NCBI GenBank assembly: GCA_029252625.1
Contig: JAQXBA010000066.1
Coordinates: 1 to 64,000, forward strand
Direction: 5' to 3'
Origin: Opitutia bacterium
GTDB lineage: Bacteria > Verrucomicrobiota > Verrucomicrobiia > Opitutales > Coraliomargaritaceae
DNA length: 64,000 nucleotides
Part shown: positions 1-10,677 of the stretch, piece by piece
How positions within the stretch are numbered: the stretch's first letter is position 1
Layout: the number at the start of each line of letters is the position of its first letter
Translations under genes and position numbers: made by a program
The notes under the pieces: generated by a model
The model's input: the letters and a program-made list of their open reading frames with translations, nothing else
The model's database searches: none
Told to the model about the DNA's origin: nothing

Positions 1-925
1 TACCAAATTGATCTTGCAGCAGTGGCTGGATCAAAGCCCAGAAGCGCGGCGGCACGTCGTCAATGCTCCAAGCGTCCCCAGTCTTAGTGGCGTGCGCAGG
101 AATGTAAACACGGCCCAGCTCAGGTTGAATCCATTGCCACTCAAAGCGGCCCGCCTCTGCCGAGCGAAAGCCCAGGAAGAAGCGCAGCGCAAAATGCGCC
201 AGCCACTGCGGACGCTCGCGCTCGATGACGGCCAGCGCCGCATTTGCTTGGTCAACTGTGAGGGCATGTTTATCACTGCGCCCGACCTTTGGTAAGTCTT
301 CGACAAACACCTGCTTGATCGGACTGCTCGCCAACCAGTGGCGCCTGATCGCGTAGTTAAAGAAGTTTTGCAGCGCACGGCGATAGTTGGTAATCGATCG
401 CGGCGACTGGCCCAGGTCCAGTATCCATCTGCGTAATATCTCGCCAGTAAGGTCTGACAAATCCTCCTGCCCAAATACCAGCGCAAACTGATGCAGCCGG
501 GTGCGCAGGTCTTGCACATGTGGAGTCGCAGCAGCATCCGGCGCCTGACCGCTGCTCGCATGCTTAGCTACCAGAAAGCGCTCGACCGCTTCCTGCACGC
601 GCATGCCGCCCGATGTGGGATGATGTAGCGCCCAGAACTGGGCCGCATCTGTATGGCTAATGCCCGCAGGTAATAGCGCCCGAGCCGTTGTAACGTCTGC
701 ATGTATCGCTCGCGAATACGACAGCGCCTCGACGCCTTGCGCGCGCTCCAATGCCACCAGTTCAGCCTTGCGGGCCACAGCCTGTTCCGCAGTTTTAAAA
801 GTTTCTACCGGTAATTTACGGTGTTGAACTTTAAAAGGACGTGCGCGCTCATCCTTAAACATCGAAACTCCACGCGGCAGATGATTGATATCTACCTTAT
901 TAATTGATCCTTTACGTCGAGCCAT
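1..925 (-). CDS. Tyrosine recombinase/integrase, 3' part beyond left edge
   Basis: The minus strand from ATG at 925 is open to the window edge (308 codons, no stop), so the gene is cut at its C-terminal end. Residues 1-60 are a basic N-terminal arm (MARRKGSINK...). Residues about 110-205 look like a core-binding SAM-like domain. From about 220 the catalytic domain begins: GFRSAE (Arg254) matches the first catalytic Arg box, and ATKTG (Lys281) matches the beta-hairpin Lys. The HxxR, His/Trp and Tyr boxes would lie outside the window. An AGGA about 8 nt upstream can serve as ribosome binding site. It lies 164 bp beyond the 3' end of a tRNA-Ser gene and points away from it, the classic arrangement of an integrase at the border of a prophage or genomic island. 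Family call is firm; whether the element is intact cannot be seen. Confidence 0.85.
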   Translation of the reverse strand, partial: MARRKGSINKVDINHLPRGVSMFKDERARPFKVQHRKLPVETFKTAEQAVARKAELVALERAQGVEALSYSRAIHADVTTARALLPAGISHTDAAQFWALHHPTSGGMRVQEAVERFLVAKHASSGQAPDAAATPHVQDLRTRLHQFALVFGQEDLSDLTGEILRRWILDLGQSPRSITNYRRALQNFFNYAIRRHWLASSPIKQVFVEDLPKVGRSDKHALTVDQANAALAVIERERPQWLAHFALRFFLGFRSAEAGRFEWQWIQPELGRVYIPAHATKTGDAWSIDDVPPRFWALIQPLLQDQFG

Positions 926-1057
926 GCTAAATCCTGTACTCTTTTTGTACCGTTTTCAAACATTATAAAGCACTTTTATGGGGTATAATGCATAATTGAC
1001 AGGAAATCAAAAAAGCATTGTTTATAGCGTATGCCGTTTGCAGTCAGGCATTTAAGC
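926..1057 (-). promoter_or_regulatory. Leader of the integrase gene, AT-rich with palindromic GTAC pair
   Basis: This AT-rich spacer lies between the tRNA terminator and the integrase. On the minus strand a TATAAT box lies about 35 nt upstream of the ATG, without a convincing -35 box. Between it and the ATG is GGTACAAAAAGAGTACAGG, two palindromic GTAC sites flanking A/G-rich DNA, which could bind a repressor or the recombinase itself. The function is inference. Confidence 0.3.
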
Positions 1058-1086
1058 ATAAAAAACCCCCGCAATGAGCGAGGGGG
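1058..1086 (-). terminator. Rho-independent terminator of tRNA-Ser
   Basis: Read on the minus strand, a CCCCC/GGGGG stem enclosing an 11-nt loop is followed by TTTTTT, directly 3' of the tRNA CCA end. Confidence 0.7.
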
Positions 1087-1089
1087 AAT

Positions 1090-1180
<91 letters not shown>

Positions 1181-1297
1181 ATACCAATACCGAGGAAGAA
1201 AGCGGGCTGAGCGCGAAGATCAATCCTTATTTTCAGAGAATTTAAGAAACTCTTCGAATTGCGTAAAATACTGGATATTGCGCGGGATTTCGGCAGA

Positions 1298-1320
1298 CGC
1301 TGGCACGTAACATGCCAGCG
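1298..1320. repeat. Perfect 8-bp hairpin after the DUF5069 gene
   Basis: CGCTGGCA and TGCCAGCG are separated by 7 nt and start 5 nt beyond the DUF5069 stop codon. There is no T-run on either strand, so this is a weak terminator or an mRNA 3'-end stabiliser at most. Confidence 0.4.
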
Positions 1321-1324
1321 AAGA

Positions 1325-1771
1325 CTAGAGACGTTGCTCCTCTATGTCGTAGACGTCGAACCAGGTGTAAACGATTTTTTCGGATGGGATGAACTCTGCG
1401 ATGTAGCCTTCAAGGTACACTTGAAGCTCGACCGGCATCTCACTGATTCGCTTGGTGCGTAGATCGTTGTTCCATTGTACCAATACCTCCTGTGTATGAT
1501 CAATGCCGTTGGCTTTAATCCATTCGGTTAAGGTGGCATCATCGACATCTGTGGCAACAATAGCTTTGAAGTCTTCCGCAGAGATCCCCGCAAAAGTGAA
1601 GAAGAGCTGGTCGAGTGGGCAATCGAAGTGATATTCGCCCGCAGTCCCAGCGATCACCGCTCGGCACTTGTCGAGTGTGCGCGCAGCGATGACGTAGCCA
1701 GCAAGCGTCGCGCGCGGGCTGCGTGGGAATTCTTTACTGAGATCCAGAGAGCTTACGTTGAATGTAGTCAT
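1325..1771 (-). CDS. DUF5069 domain protein
   Basis: This 148-residue soluble protein begins with the family's pattern: L-S-K-E-F-P-R-S-P-R, then AGYVIAARTLDKCRA, then H-F-D-C-P-L-D near residue 50. DUF5069 proteins are small, of unknown biochemical function, and frequent in Verrucomicrobiota and Planctomycetota. No signal peptide or membrane segment is visible. It lies 93 bp downstream of uvrA on the same strand and could be co-transcribed, but the gap leaves room for its own promoter. Family assignment is from recognised motifs; no role can be given. Confidence 0.8.
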   Translation of the reverse strand: MTTFNVSSLDLSKEFPRSPRATLAGYVIAARTLDKCRAVIAGTAGEYHFDCPLDQLFFTFAGISAEDFKAIVATDVDDATLTEWIKANGIDHTQEVLVQWNNDLRTKRISEMPVELQVYLEGYIAEFIPSEKIVYTWFDVYDIEEQRL

Positions 1772-1864
1772 TATAGGTTGGGGCGTGTTTGAAGGAACTG
1801 CCTATTCCAATTAATTAGTTTCGATCTTTTGCGTGCAAGTTTAGAGATGCGTTAGTCTATTTTA

Positions 1865-4800
1865 TCAATCTTTCAGAAATGCAGCTGTCACGCTGGCTTT
1901 TATCTTTTTAATGCCTTGCACTGCACCTTGATAGAGTAGTTTACCACCCGCTTCGCCGCCGTTGGGGCCGATCTCGACTAGATAGTCTGCGTCAGCGATC
2001 ACATCGAGATGGTGTTCGATGACGACGACTGTGTGACCTTTGTCGACTAGGCGATGGAGCAATTCGATCAGGCGTTCGACGTCGGCTAAGTGCAGGCCGA
2101 TAGTAGGCTCTTCGAGGATGTAGAGGTTACCTTGGCCTTTGTTGTATTGGCGCTCTTTGAAGGTAGGCATGCCTTTGGCGAGTTCGCTGACGAGCTTGAG
2201 GCGTTGGGCTTCGCCGCCAGAAAGGGTGGGCGAGTATTGCCCGAGTTTAATATAACCGAGACCGGTTTCGACCATCGCTTGCAATAGGCCATGGAGGCCG
2301 GTGTGGAAACTGAAGAATCCTGCGGCTTCCTCGAAACTCATGAGTAAGGCGTCGGCGATGTTTTTGCCATTCCAACGCAGTTCGTCGAGTTCGGCACCGT
2401 AGCGTCGGCCGTTGCAATCCTCGCAGGTCACATAGGTGTCGGGCATGAAATTCATTTCTAGCTTCAGGCGGCCTGCGCCTTTGCAGGTCTCGCAGCGACC
2501 ACCTTTAGTGTTGAACGAGAAGGTGCCCGCGCTGTAACCGCGTGCACGTGCTTCAGGTAGGCTGGCGTAGATGTCGCGAATGATGTCGAACGCACCGATG
2601 TAAGTGGCGGGCGTGGAGCGCGGAGTTTTACCGATCGGCGATTGATCGACTTCGATCACCTTCCGTACGTTCTCTGCGTGGTGGAGGGCTTTGAAGTGAT
2701 TGGCGGGCGTGCCAAGGCTCGCCCCTAGGTTGGATGGTTGTAGAGGCGTGCCGTGCCGCGCCCGTAGTTCTTTAGCGGTCAGCTTATCCGACTTCATTTC
2801 AATTGCTACCTCGACGAGTGGCTTGAGGAGGTCGCGGCAGAGGGTGGATTTTCCGGCACCAGAGACGCCGCAGATTACGGTGAGTCGTTGCTTAGGAATT
2901 TGCACATCGAAGCCTTTGAGGTTGCGTAGCGCAGCGCCTTGTAGGCTGATCCAGTGCTCGTTACCTTTCTTTTTGCGCGGACTCCATGGGGCTGGAAGTT
3001 CCGGATACGCGCCGCGCAAGGGGTGGGGCATGCTCTTGCGTAAATATTTTCCGGTGATCGATTGTTTGTTCTTTTTGAGCTGAGCCAGTGTGCCGCTAGC
3101 GACGATTTCGCCGCCGTGGATGCCGGCGGCGGGACCGATGTCGATGATCTGATCGGCGTGCTTCATGGTGTCCTCGTCGTGTTCGACGATCAGGAGGGTA
3201 TTGCCACGATCGCGGAGTTGTTCCAGAGCGGTGATTAGTTGTGCGTTGTCGCGCGCATGTAGGCCGATGGATGGCTCATCGAGCACGTAGAGTACACCTG
3301 AAAGGTTGGAGCCGAGTTGCGCTGCGAGTCGGATGCGTTGTGCCTCACCGCCTGAGAGTGTGGCGGTGGCACGATCGAGGCCGAGGTAGTTGAGGCCAAC
3401 GCGATCCATAAAACGCAGTCGCTCTTCAATTTCAGGGAGGAGTTCCTGTAGTACGGGTCCGCTGCGCTTGTCGGTTTTTACGCGCTTGAGTGTGTTGATT
3501 AATTCGTTGGGTGTGAGTGCCAGTAGCTCTGGGAGACTGACTGCGTTGTTGGTTTTAGCTTGTTTATTATTTGATGTTTTGAGGGGTAGCTTAACCGCGC
3601 GGCTGAGCAGGTTAAGACGTGCCCCCTTACAATCTGGGCACGTGTCGCCATCTTCAACCCCGTCGGGCACATCGATGGCGGCGGCTTCGTCCTTACTCAT
3701 CCAGTCAAAGATTTGGCCATAGCCGCGACAGCTAGAGCACCAGCCACGTACACTGTTCCATGAGAAGTTTTTCGGGTCTAGTTCGGGGAAGGCTTCGCCG
3801 CTGATGGGGTCGGTGCGTTTCGTAGAGAGCCAAGATACGATCTCATTTTGCGAGTTGAGTAAGAAGGCGGTGCCTTTGCCGATTTTGAGAGCTTCTTTGA
3901 GTGTGGACGACACGGAGGCCATCCCTGCCGAGAGTGTCGCAATGACTAGCTCGATATCGTGCTCACTATAGCGATCAAGCTTTTGGAACTGACTGATGGG
4001 CACGATTTGGCCGTCGATGCGTAAGGTCTCATAGCCATGGTCACTGGCCCAGTCTGCGAGGGGTTGGTGGTGACCTTTGCGTCCGCGCACCAGTTGAGCG
4101 CAGAGATGGAGTTGCTTTGCTTTTGGTTCGGTGAGAATTGTTTTGAGGCGTCTAAGTAGGGCGCCCTCAGTCTGACTAATCACAGCTTCACCGGAGCTTG
4201 GAGAATGTTGGATACCAATCCGCGCATACAGCAAGCGCAGGTGTTGAGCGACTTCGGTAATGGTGGCGACGGTTGATTTACGCGTGCCTTTGGTCACGCG
4301 TTGCTCAATCGCAACCGTGGGTGCTATGCCGTGCAGCTCATCGACATCGGCGCGTGGCATTTGCTCAACAAATTGTCGGGCGTAGGCCGACATCGACTCC
4401 ATGAAGCGCCGTTGGCCTTCAGCAAATATAATATCGAAGGCGAGGGATGATTTGCCGGAACCTGAAACGCCAGTGATGACGCTGATTTTATTGTGCGGAA
4501 TTTCGCAGGAGATATTTTTGAGGTTGTGCTCCCGGGCGCCACGGACGGTGAGAGAGTGAGGGTGAGATATGTCTGTGGACTTTGGTTCTGTTGTTTTGAG
4601 CTTGGCGGAGGGCACCGAGTCCGCCACTGCCAGTGCATCGCGCAGGTATGCGGCAGTTTCGCACTTGGTTTTTGCGATATCACACGGTTTGCCTTGTGCT
4701 ATAATTTGGCCGCCGCCGATACCTGCTTCGGGACCAATTTCGACGATCCAGTCGGCAATTTTGAGTATGTCGATGTTGTGCTCAATAACGATGAGCGAGT

Positions 4801-7507
4801 GTCCTGCATTGACTAGGCCTTGCAAGACGTCGATGAGGCGTTTGACGTCGGCACGGTGTAAGCCTGTGCTGGGTTCGTCGATTAGAATTAGCGCATGCCC
4901 GGACTTTCCAGCAATTTTTCCAAGATAGCGAATGAGTTTAAGGCGCTGAGACTCGCCGCCCGAAAGTGTGTTAAGGGGCTGCCCGAGTTTCAGGTAACCA
5001 AGCCCGACATCGATCATAGGGGTGAGGCAAGTTGTTATTTTCGGGTAGTCTTCGAAAAAAACGACTGCGTCGTCGACATCCATTTCGAGGATTTCGGTGA
5101 TGCTGAGAGCGTTGAATTGAATCTCCAAAACTTCGGGTTTGAAGCGTTGCCCCTCGCAGCTCTGGCAGGGCACAAAAAGATCGGATACGAATTGCATCTC
5201 GATGCGTTCGTAGCCGAGCCCCGAACAGCTTTCACAGCGACCTTCACCGCTGTTGAAAGAAAAATGCCCAGGCATCATCCCCGCCGATTGAGCGGACTCC
5301 AGTTTTGCAAATAATTTGCGGATTTCACTCCAAGCATCAGAGTAACTGGCTGGGTTAGATCGTGGTGTTTTACTGACCGGACTCTGATCGATGAGCACGA
5401 CATCGGAGAGCGGTAATGTGTAGTCGATATCCTTGATCGTCGCTGGGTCGTCGGTAATCAGCCCTTTTTGCGCGAGCAGATTTTGATAGATGACGTTGTT
5501 AAGAAGTGTGCTTTTCCCTGATCCAGAGACACCGCTGAGGCAGACGAATGCTTGTTGTGGAATGTGCAGATCAATTCCCTTAAGGTTGTGCTTACTTGCG
5601 CCGTAGACGGAGAGTTTGGGGCCTTTCTTTGTATTGCGAAGCTTTGTGGGTGGATCGATTGTTTCGCGTCCAGATAGGAAGCGTCCAGTGATGGTATCCG
5701 AAAGTAGTATACGATTATAGTCGCCATTGAAAATGAGTTGGCCGCCGTGGATGCCAGGCTTTGGGCCTATTTCAATTAGGTTGTCAGCTGCGCGCATGAC
5801 GACTTCATCGTGCTCGACCACGACCACAGTGTTACCTTGATCGGTGAGTCTGCGCAAAATCGAAATGAGGCGATCCATGTCGCGGGCGTGCAGACCAACG
5901 GATGGTTCATCAAGCACGAAGAGTGCATCCACCAGAGATGAACCGAGGCAAGAGGTGAGGTTGACTCGCATGGTTTCGCCGCCTGAAAGGGTACGAGAGG
6001 TGCGGTCGAGCGTTAAATAGCCCAGGCCGACTTGGTCTAGGAAGGAGAGCCGGCTGATGATTTCGCTGAGAGCAGAGTCGTGGTCGGCTGAGGGAGGGAT
6101 CACCTCCGCGTGGTCCGCGTGGTCCGCGGGGTTTATGGGTTCGGCGGACGAGGCGGAGCTCGTCCCGTCATTTTTTTCTAGCAACGACTGAGAGTTGCCC
6201 TCCATCAACGTGAGTAACTCGCCTACACTTTTTTGGTAAAGGTCGGGGAGTGTGTGGTTTTTCCATTTCCAATTGAGTGCTTCGGGTTTGAGGCGTGAGC
6301 CGTCGCAGTCAGGGCAACGCGAATAGCTCCTGAACTTCGAGAGAAACACCCGAACATGCATCTTGTAGATTTTACTCTGGAGCCAGTCGAAGAAACGATA
6401 AATGCCATACCACTGATTGTGGTTTTCTTTATAATTCGGTTCACCCTCTAGTATGAAGAGGATTTCCTGCTTGTTTAATTTTGACCACGGCAGGTCGGTG
6501 CGAATTTTGTGTTTTTTGGCTGCGCGCTGTAGATCGCGGAGACTTTCGCTATAGACTGCGCCTTGAAAGGCACGAATGGCACCGTCGTCGATAGATAAGC
6601 TCTTGTCGGGAGTGACTAAATTATAATCGATCTCGATGATACGTCCGAAGCCCTTGCATTTTTCACAAGCTCCAATAGGCGAGTTGAAAGAAAAGAGCGG
6701 TGCGGTGGCAGGTCGATAAGTAATGCCTGTCTCAGGAGAATGAAGCCCGTGGGTGAACTCGGCGAGGGTTACCCCATCTGTATTTAATATTTGAATCTGG
6801 CCTTTGCCGAAGGTGAGCCCGGTTTGTGCAGCTTCGATAAAACGAGTGCGAGTTTTCGTCCCCACCTTGATACGGTCTTGAATCACAACAAGGCTCGTGG
6901 TCTGAGTCTTGAGAGCAGAGCTTTCAGATTGAAGGTCCGAGATGCGAGTGACGCTCCTGTTATGAATAACTCGAGTATAACCTTGGGCGGAAAGGGGTTG
7001 GAGGATCTCGCTCCAGTCGAATTTTTCGGGCCGAGTGATCGGGAATGCGATCAGTACGGTTTGGTCTTTGTGCGCTTTGAGTAGCTTTTTCCAGATCGAT
7101 TGTGGGTTGTCGTCGGTAATGGGTTCACCTGTGGCGGGGTCGATCAGTGTGGCCACATTCGGAAACCAGACTTTGAAAAAATCACAGAGTTCGGTGATGG
7201 TGCCGACTGTGGAGCGCGAGGTTTTAACTGTATTGGACTGTTGAATCGCGATCGAGGGGCGAATGTTCTCGATTGAATCGACTTTGGGTCGATCCATCAG
7301 CTCCATGAATTGGCGGGTGTAGGGCGAAAATGTCTCTACATAGCGTCGTTGCCCTTCGGCGTGCAAGGTCTCAAACACGAGAGAGGATTTACCTGCTCCA
7401 CTGAGTCCGGTTACCACGGTGAGTTGGCCTATGGGTAGGTCGAGGTCGAAACCTGTAAGGTTATTTTGGCGGATGCCGCGTAGGTGTATGGTTTCTGTGG
7501 AGGGCAT
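1865..7507 (-). CDS. uvrA: Tandem (double-length) excinuclease ABC subunit A
   Basis: UvrA is the damage-recognition ATPase of nucleotide excision repair, normally about 940 residues with two ABC modules and acting as a dimer. This protein has 1880 residues and two complete UvrA copies, giving four ABC ATPases. Walker A motifs occur near residues 34-42 (GLSGAGKSS), 660 (GVSGSGKST), 1016 (GVSGSGKSS) and 1549 (GVSGAGKST). Four LSGGE signatures are present: [16 protein letters not shown] and twice LSGGEAQR. CxxC pairs for zinc modules occur in both halves, for example CESCSGLG...CQSC and CETCKGAG...CEDC. The last Walker B reads LEEPTIGLH instead of DEP. A Ser/Ala/Asp-rich insert lies near residue 460. 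The fusion would make a covalent pseudo-dimer. Long UvrA proteins are known in several phyla and often coexist with a normal UvrA, which is not in this window. Confidence 0.93.
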   Translation of the reverse strand: MPSTETIHLRGIRQNNLTGFDLDLPIGQLTVVTGLSGAGKSSLVFETLHAEGQRRYVETFSPYTRQFMELMDRPKVDSIENIRPSIAIQQSNTVKTSRSTVGTITELCDFFKVWFPNVATLIDPATGEPITDDNPQSIWKKLLKAHKDQTVLIAFPITRPEKFDWSEILQPLSAQGYTRVIHNRSVTRISDLQSESSALKTQTTSLVVIQDRIKVGTKTRTRFIEAAQTGLTFGKGQIQILNTDGVTLAEFTHGLHSPETGITYRPATAPLFSFNSPIGACEKCKGFGRIIEIDYNLVTPDKSLSIDDGAIRAFQGAVYSESLRDLQRAAKKHKIRTDLPWSKLNKQEILFILEGEPNYKENHNQWYGIYRFFDWLQSKIYKMHVRVFLSKFRSYSRCPDCDGSRLKPEALNWKWKNHTLPDLYQKSVGELLTLMEGNSQSLLEKNDGTSSASSAEPINPADHADHAEVIPPSADHDSALSEIISRLSFLDQVGLGYLTLDRTSRTLSGGETMRVNLTSCLGSSLVDALFVLDEPSVGLHARDMDRLISILRRLTDQGNTVVVVEHDEVVMRAADNLIEIGPKPGIHGGQLIFNGDYNRILLSDTITGRFLSGRETIDPPTKLRNTKKGPKLSVYGASKHNLKGIDLHIPQQAFVCLSGVSGSGKSTLLNNVIYQNLLAQKGLITDDPATIKDIDYTLPLSDVVLIDQSPVSKTPRSNPASYSDAWSEIRKLFAKLESAQSAGMMPGHFSFNSGEGRCESCSGLGYERIEMQFVSDLFVPCQSCEGQRFKPEVLEIQFNALSITEILEMDVDDAVVFFEDYPKITTCLTPMIDVGLGYLKLGQPLNTLSGGESQRLKLIRYLGKIAGKSGHALILIDEPSTGLHRADVKRLIDVLQGLVNAGHSLIVIEHNIDILKIADWIVEIGPEAGIGGGQIIAQGKPCDIAKTKCETAAYLRDALAVADSVPSAKLKTTEPKSTDISHPHSLTVRGAREHNLKNISCEIPHNKISVITGVSGSGKSSLAFDIIFAEGQRRFMESMSAYARQFVEQMPRADVDELHGIAPTVAIEQRVTKGTRKSTVATITEVAQHLRLLYARIGIQHSPSSGEAVISQTEGALLRRLKTILTEPKAKQLHLCAQLVRGRKGHHQPLADWASDHGYETLRIDGQIVPISQFQKLDRYSEHDIELVIATLSAGMASVSSTLKEALKIGKGTAFLLNSQNEIVSWLSTKRTDPISGEAFPELDPKNFSWNSVRGWCSSCRGYGQIFDWMSKDEAAAIDVPDGVEDGDTCPDCKGARLNLLSRAVKLPLKTSNNKQAKTNNAVSLPELLALTPNELINTLKRVKTDKRSGPVLQELLPEIEERLRFMDRVGLNYLGLDRATATLSGGEAQRIRLAAQLGSNLSGVLYVLDEPSIGLHARDNAQLITALEQLRDRGNTLLIVEHDEDTMKHADQIIDIGPAAGIHGGEIVASGTLAQLKKNKQSITGKYLRKSMPHPLRGAYPELPAPWSPRKKKGNEHWISLQGAALRNLKGFDVQIPKQRLTVICGVSGAGKSTLCRDLLKPLVEVAIEMKSDKLTAKELRARHGTPLQPSNLGASLGTPANHFKALHHAENVRKVIEVDQSPIGKTPRSTPATYIGAFDIIRDIYASLPEARARGYSAGTFSFNTKGGRCETCKGAGRLKLEMNFMPDTYVTCEDCNGRRYGAELDELRWNGKNIADALLMSFEEAAGFFSFHTGLHGLLQAMVETGLGYIKLGQYSPTLSGGEAQRLKLVSELAKGMPTFKERQYNKGQGNLYILEEPTIGLHLADVERLIELLHRLVDKGHTVVVIEHHLDVIADADYLVEIGPNGGEAGGKLLYQGAVQGIKKIKASVTAAFLKD

Positions 7508-7665
7508 CGTGCATGAGCCAGAGGTGGCTAAAAAGTCTAAAGCTGTAAAAGGTTAAACGTGGCAGGTTAACATACCTTACACTCGGGGGCTTTATGGACA
7601 GAAAAGATGAGATTACCTAGGCCACTTAAGTGTGGACTGGTTGGACTGGGTGAGTTGAATCTCCC

Positions 7666-9990
7666 TTAAGTTTCAGCGGCCGGTGTTTGCCATTCTTCGA
7701 CGGCTTTGCGAAGTCGACGGCGTAGGTGAGTGCGGCGAACTTGTTGGTCGTTATTTTTAATCGCCATGGAGTAGGCGTCTAGGGCACCGACTAGGTAAAC
7801 TTTTTGGCGCGCGCGGGTGATGCCAGTGTAGACAAGGTTACGCTGCAGGAGCATAAAGTGCTGTTTCAGAAGTGGGATGATGACGATGGGGTATTCGCTA
7901 CCTTGGCTTTTGTGAATCGAAATGCAGTAGGCGAGTTGAATTTCTGAGAGTTCGCCTTTGGTATATTCGATGATGTCGCCAGTAAACTCGATAGTCACGC
8001 CAGAGCTGTCGGCAGCAATACTTCGAATAATGCCCATATCGCCATTAAAGACATTTTTGTCGTAGTTGTTACGGGTCTGGATAACTTTATCCCCAATACG
8101 GAAGGTGTTAGTGCCGTAGAGAATTTCAGCGGGTAGTGGCTGGCGTGTTTTTTCGCGAAAATGGGTTTGTTTGGCAGGCGCGTAGTCGGGGTCGGAACGA
8201 AGTTTGGATTCAGCGGCAGTTTTTGGGTTGAGGCATTTTTGGATTTCGGTGTTGAGCACTGAGATACCTCCTGTGCCGCGATGCATGGGCGACATGACCT
8301 GAATATCGCGAACGGCATTTACTTTGTGATGCTTGGGTATGTAATCGCGAGCCAAATACAAGATTGCTTGAACGCATTGCTCTGGAGTGTCGGCTTCGAT
8401 GAAACTAAAGTCCTTGCTAACATCGAGATCACGAAGGCTGCGGAAAGTTGAGCCTGGATGGGAATCACCTTTAAGGATACCGTGAGCGGTGGTGACAATA
8501 CCACTTTCGTTATTTTGTCGGTAAATAGTATTTAGCCGAGTTACCGTAGCGGGCGGAGCGGCCATGAGATCGCCCAGGATATTGCCAGCGCCAACCGAAG
8601 GAAGCTGATCAGCGTCGCCCACTAGCAGCAAATGCGCACTGCTCGGGACTGCTTGTAGCAGGCTGGCGGCAAGGCGGGTGTCGAGCATACTGGTTTCATC
8701 TAAGATGAGTAAGTCGCAGGGTAGTGGGTTGTTCTCGTTGTAAGTGAAGGTGCGCGAAGCGCCGTCGTATTTGAGTAGTCGATGGATTGTGCTTGCGGGC
8801 GCACCGGATGCCTCGGCCAAGCGTTGTGCAGCACGTCCTGTGGGCGATGCAAGTAGGATTCGGGTACGCTTGGCGCGGAGGATGTCGACGACTGCGCGGA
8901 GAATGGTAGTTTTACCTGTGCCAGGGCCACCGGTAATGATTGAGACTTTAGAGCTAAGTGTTGCACGCAGGGCCTCGGTCTGTTGATCAGCAAACTCGAA
9001 GCCAGCTTTTTGCTGTGCCCACGCGATCGCTGAATCGATCTTGATTATCGGTAAAATCGATGCGGTGCTTTCGATTCGAGCGATCGCTTCGGCTATGCGT
9101 TTTTCTGCGCTGGCCGTGCTGGGCATCTGGCAAGCGGGGCCGAGATATTCGTTCTTTTCATCGAAGGCCTTAATCGAAAGTAGTTTTTGGGTGTCGTTGA
9201 GCGCACGAATGCGGCGCTGGATATCAATAGGATCCACACCGAGTAGCTTTGTGGCGTATTCGAGAATCATTTGCTCGGTGCCCAGTGTGTGCCCTTCGTC
9301 TTCAAGAGTGCGCATGGTATGCATGATGCCTGCTTCGATGCGTTCTTTGGAGTTTGTCGGAAAACCGAGGTTGAGGGCTATTTTATCAGCGGTTTTGAAG
9401 CCAATCCGTTCGATATCTTCGGCGAGCCGATAGGGCTCGTCTTGGAGGATTCGCTTAGCACTGCTACCATATTTTTTGACGAGTCGTACACATTGGGACG
9501 GGGTGACGCCGTAGGTCTGCAGAAACATCATTACATCGCGTACCGCACTTTGATCGTCCCACGCCACTTTGATAGATTTGGCGCGTGTTTTGCCAATGCC
9601 AGGAATTTCGTGAAGCCGGCCAGAGTTTTCGCTAATGATCTTCAGGGTGTTGGCTCCAAAGTGGTCGACGATTTTTTTGGCATAGGACTTACCGATGCCA
9701 GGAATTAAGCCGCTACCGAGGTATTTGCGAATGCCGTGGACGGAAGCGGGAAGCTGGGACTTAAAACTGCCTACTTTGAACTGATCGCCGTGCGTGTTGT
9801 GGTGAGTCCATTGTCCATTAAGCTTAAGCGTCTCCCCGCATTGTACTCCAGGTAGGGGGCCGAGGATGGTGACCGGGCGCTTGCCGTCGACGACGGTGAT
9901 CTCGGCCACGCAATAGGCATTCTCTTCATTGAAGAAAATGATCCGTTCGAGGACGCCTGTGATGGATTCGTTGGAGTTGTTCTCTGCCAT
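7666..9990 (-). CDS. recD2: RecD2-like superfamily 1B DNA helicase
   Basis: This 774-residue ATP-dependent 5'-3' helicase belongs to the RecD/TraA family, the RecBC-independent RecD2 type with an N-terminal extension. Residues 1-200 hold the RecD2 N-domain (GVLERIIFFNEENAYCVAE) and helix-hairpin-helix motifs (IPGIGKTRAKSIK). The helicase core shows Walker A GGPGTGKTT, Walker B LDETSM, motif III GDADQLPSVGAGN, and the late motifs SIHKSQGSEYP and VYTGITRARQKVYLVG. A longer open frame reaches 10056. I chose ATG 9990 because the family begins right before the GVLERI stretch; neither start has a clear Shine-Dalgarno. It lies 158 bp upstream of uvrA on the same strand, forming a repair pair. No RecB or RecC gene is in the window. 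Confidence 0.88.
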   Translation of the reverse strand: MAENNSNESITGVLERIIFFNEENAYCVAEITVVDGKRPVTILGPLPGVQCGETLKLNGQWTHHNTHGDQFKVGSFKSQLPASVHGIRKYLGSGLIPGIGKSYAKKIVDHFGANTLKIISENSGRLHEIPGIGKTRAKSIKVAWDDQSAVRDVMMFLQTYGVTPSQCVRLVKKYGSSAKRILQDEPYRLAEDIERIGFKTADKIALNLGFPTNSKERIEAGIMHTMRTLEDEGHTLGTEQMILEYATKLLGVDPIDIQRRIRALNDTQKLLSIKAFDEKNEYLGPACQMPSTASAEKRIAEAIARIESTASILPIIKIDSAIAWAQQKAGFEFADQQTEALRATLSSKVSIITGGPGTGKTTILRAVVDILRAKRTRILLASPTGRAAQRLAEASGAPASTIHRLLKYDGASRTFTYNENNPLPCDLLILDETSMLDTRLAASLLQAVPSSAHLLLVGDADQLPSVGAGNILGDLMAAPPATVTRLNTIYRQNNESGIVTTAHGILKGDSHPGSTFRSLRDLDVSKDFSFIEADTPEQCVQAILYLARDYIPKHHKVNAVRDIQVMSPMHRGTGGISVLNTEIQKCLNPKTAAESKLRSDPDYAPAKQTHFREKTRQPLPAEILYGTNTFRIGDKVIQTRNNYDKNVFNGDMGIIRSIAADSSGVTIEFTGDIIEYTKGELSEIQLAYCISIHKSQGSEYPIVIIPLLKQHFMLLQRNLVYTGITRARQKVYLVGALDAYSMAIKNNDQQVRRTHLRRRLRKAVEEWQTPAAET

Positions 9991-10677
9991 GGTTGCGGGC
10001 TTTTTAACAGACCTACAGAAGCATGACGGAAGGTCAATGCGTGTATGACTTCGCATAAAAAGTTATCGGCTTGTGTGAGGGCTTCTAAAATTAGCAGGAG
10101 GAGTTTATTACGAAAGAATCACCGTGGGTGCAGGCGGTGATCTATTAGAAGGCCGTGCAGGGTCTTGCTAGGCATTAATGCTAAAGATTAAAGGGTCGGA
10201 AGACACTACGCAGATTGCATCGATTCCGGTTAAAATGATGGGTGCGGGTGCTACTTGTGCTCTTTAAATGCGAAACAATTAGCTGTCGGAGTGTATTTCC
10301 CCAGTTGAATCTTGTAGTGCTCTTCAAACTTTTAAAAATATATCGGATGTTGACATAATTTCGTTCGATTTCATCGAGGCTGTGTAGCAGACCTGTGTGT
10401 AAACTTTCATTACCAGAGCTTTGAGTACGTTAAGCAACTTAAGGTGGACTAAAAAAATGCTTCGAGTTTTATAATTACAAGCGACCACATTCCTCGCTTG
10501 ACGGGAGTCTGCGAGCAGGCGTCCGTCTTTTTGTGGGTTAAAAATTTATAAGAAAGCAGCTCATTCAGCACAGATTTCCGATGGGAATAATAAAAAATAA
10601 CAATAACCAACTAAAATCTAACTTCTATTGATGCCCACAATGAGTCTTCTTTACATTTTCTGCCATTGGCTTCAATA
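9991..10677. other. Intergenic region, 0.69 kb
   Basis: This is the divergent spacer between recD2 and the O-antigen ligase-like gene. It must hold both promoters, but I cannot single out a -10/-35 pair with confidence. Only very short frames occur, including a 29-codon one near 10180 without family resemblance. No tRNA, terminator or repeat is visible. Confidence 0.5.

Noticed and set aside
4493-5314. Long overlapping frames antisense to uvrA
   Set aside because: These mirror codon structure of the real gene on the opposite strand and encode nothing recognisable.
10180-10270. 29-codon frame in the recD2 to O-antigen ligase-like spacer
   Set aside because: Too short, no ribosome site, no similarity.
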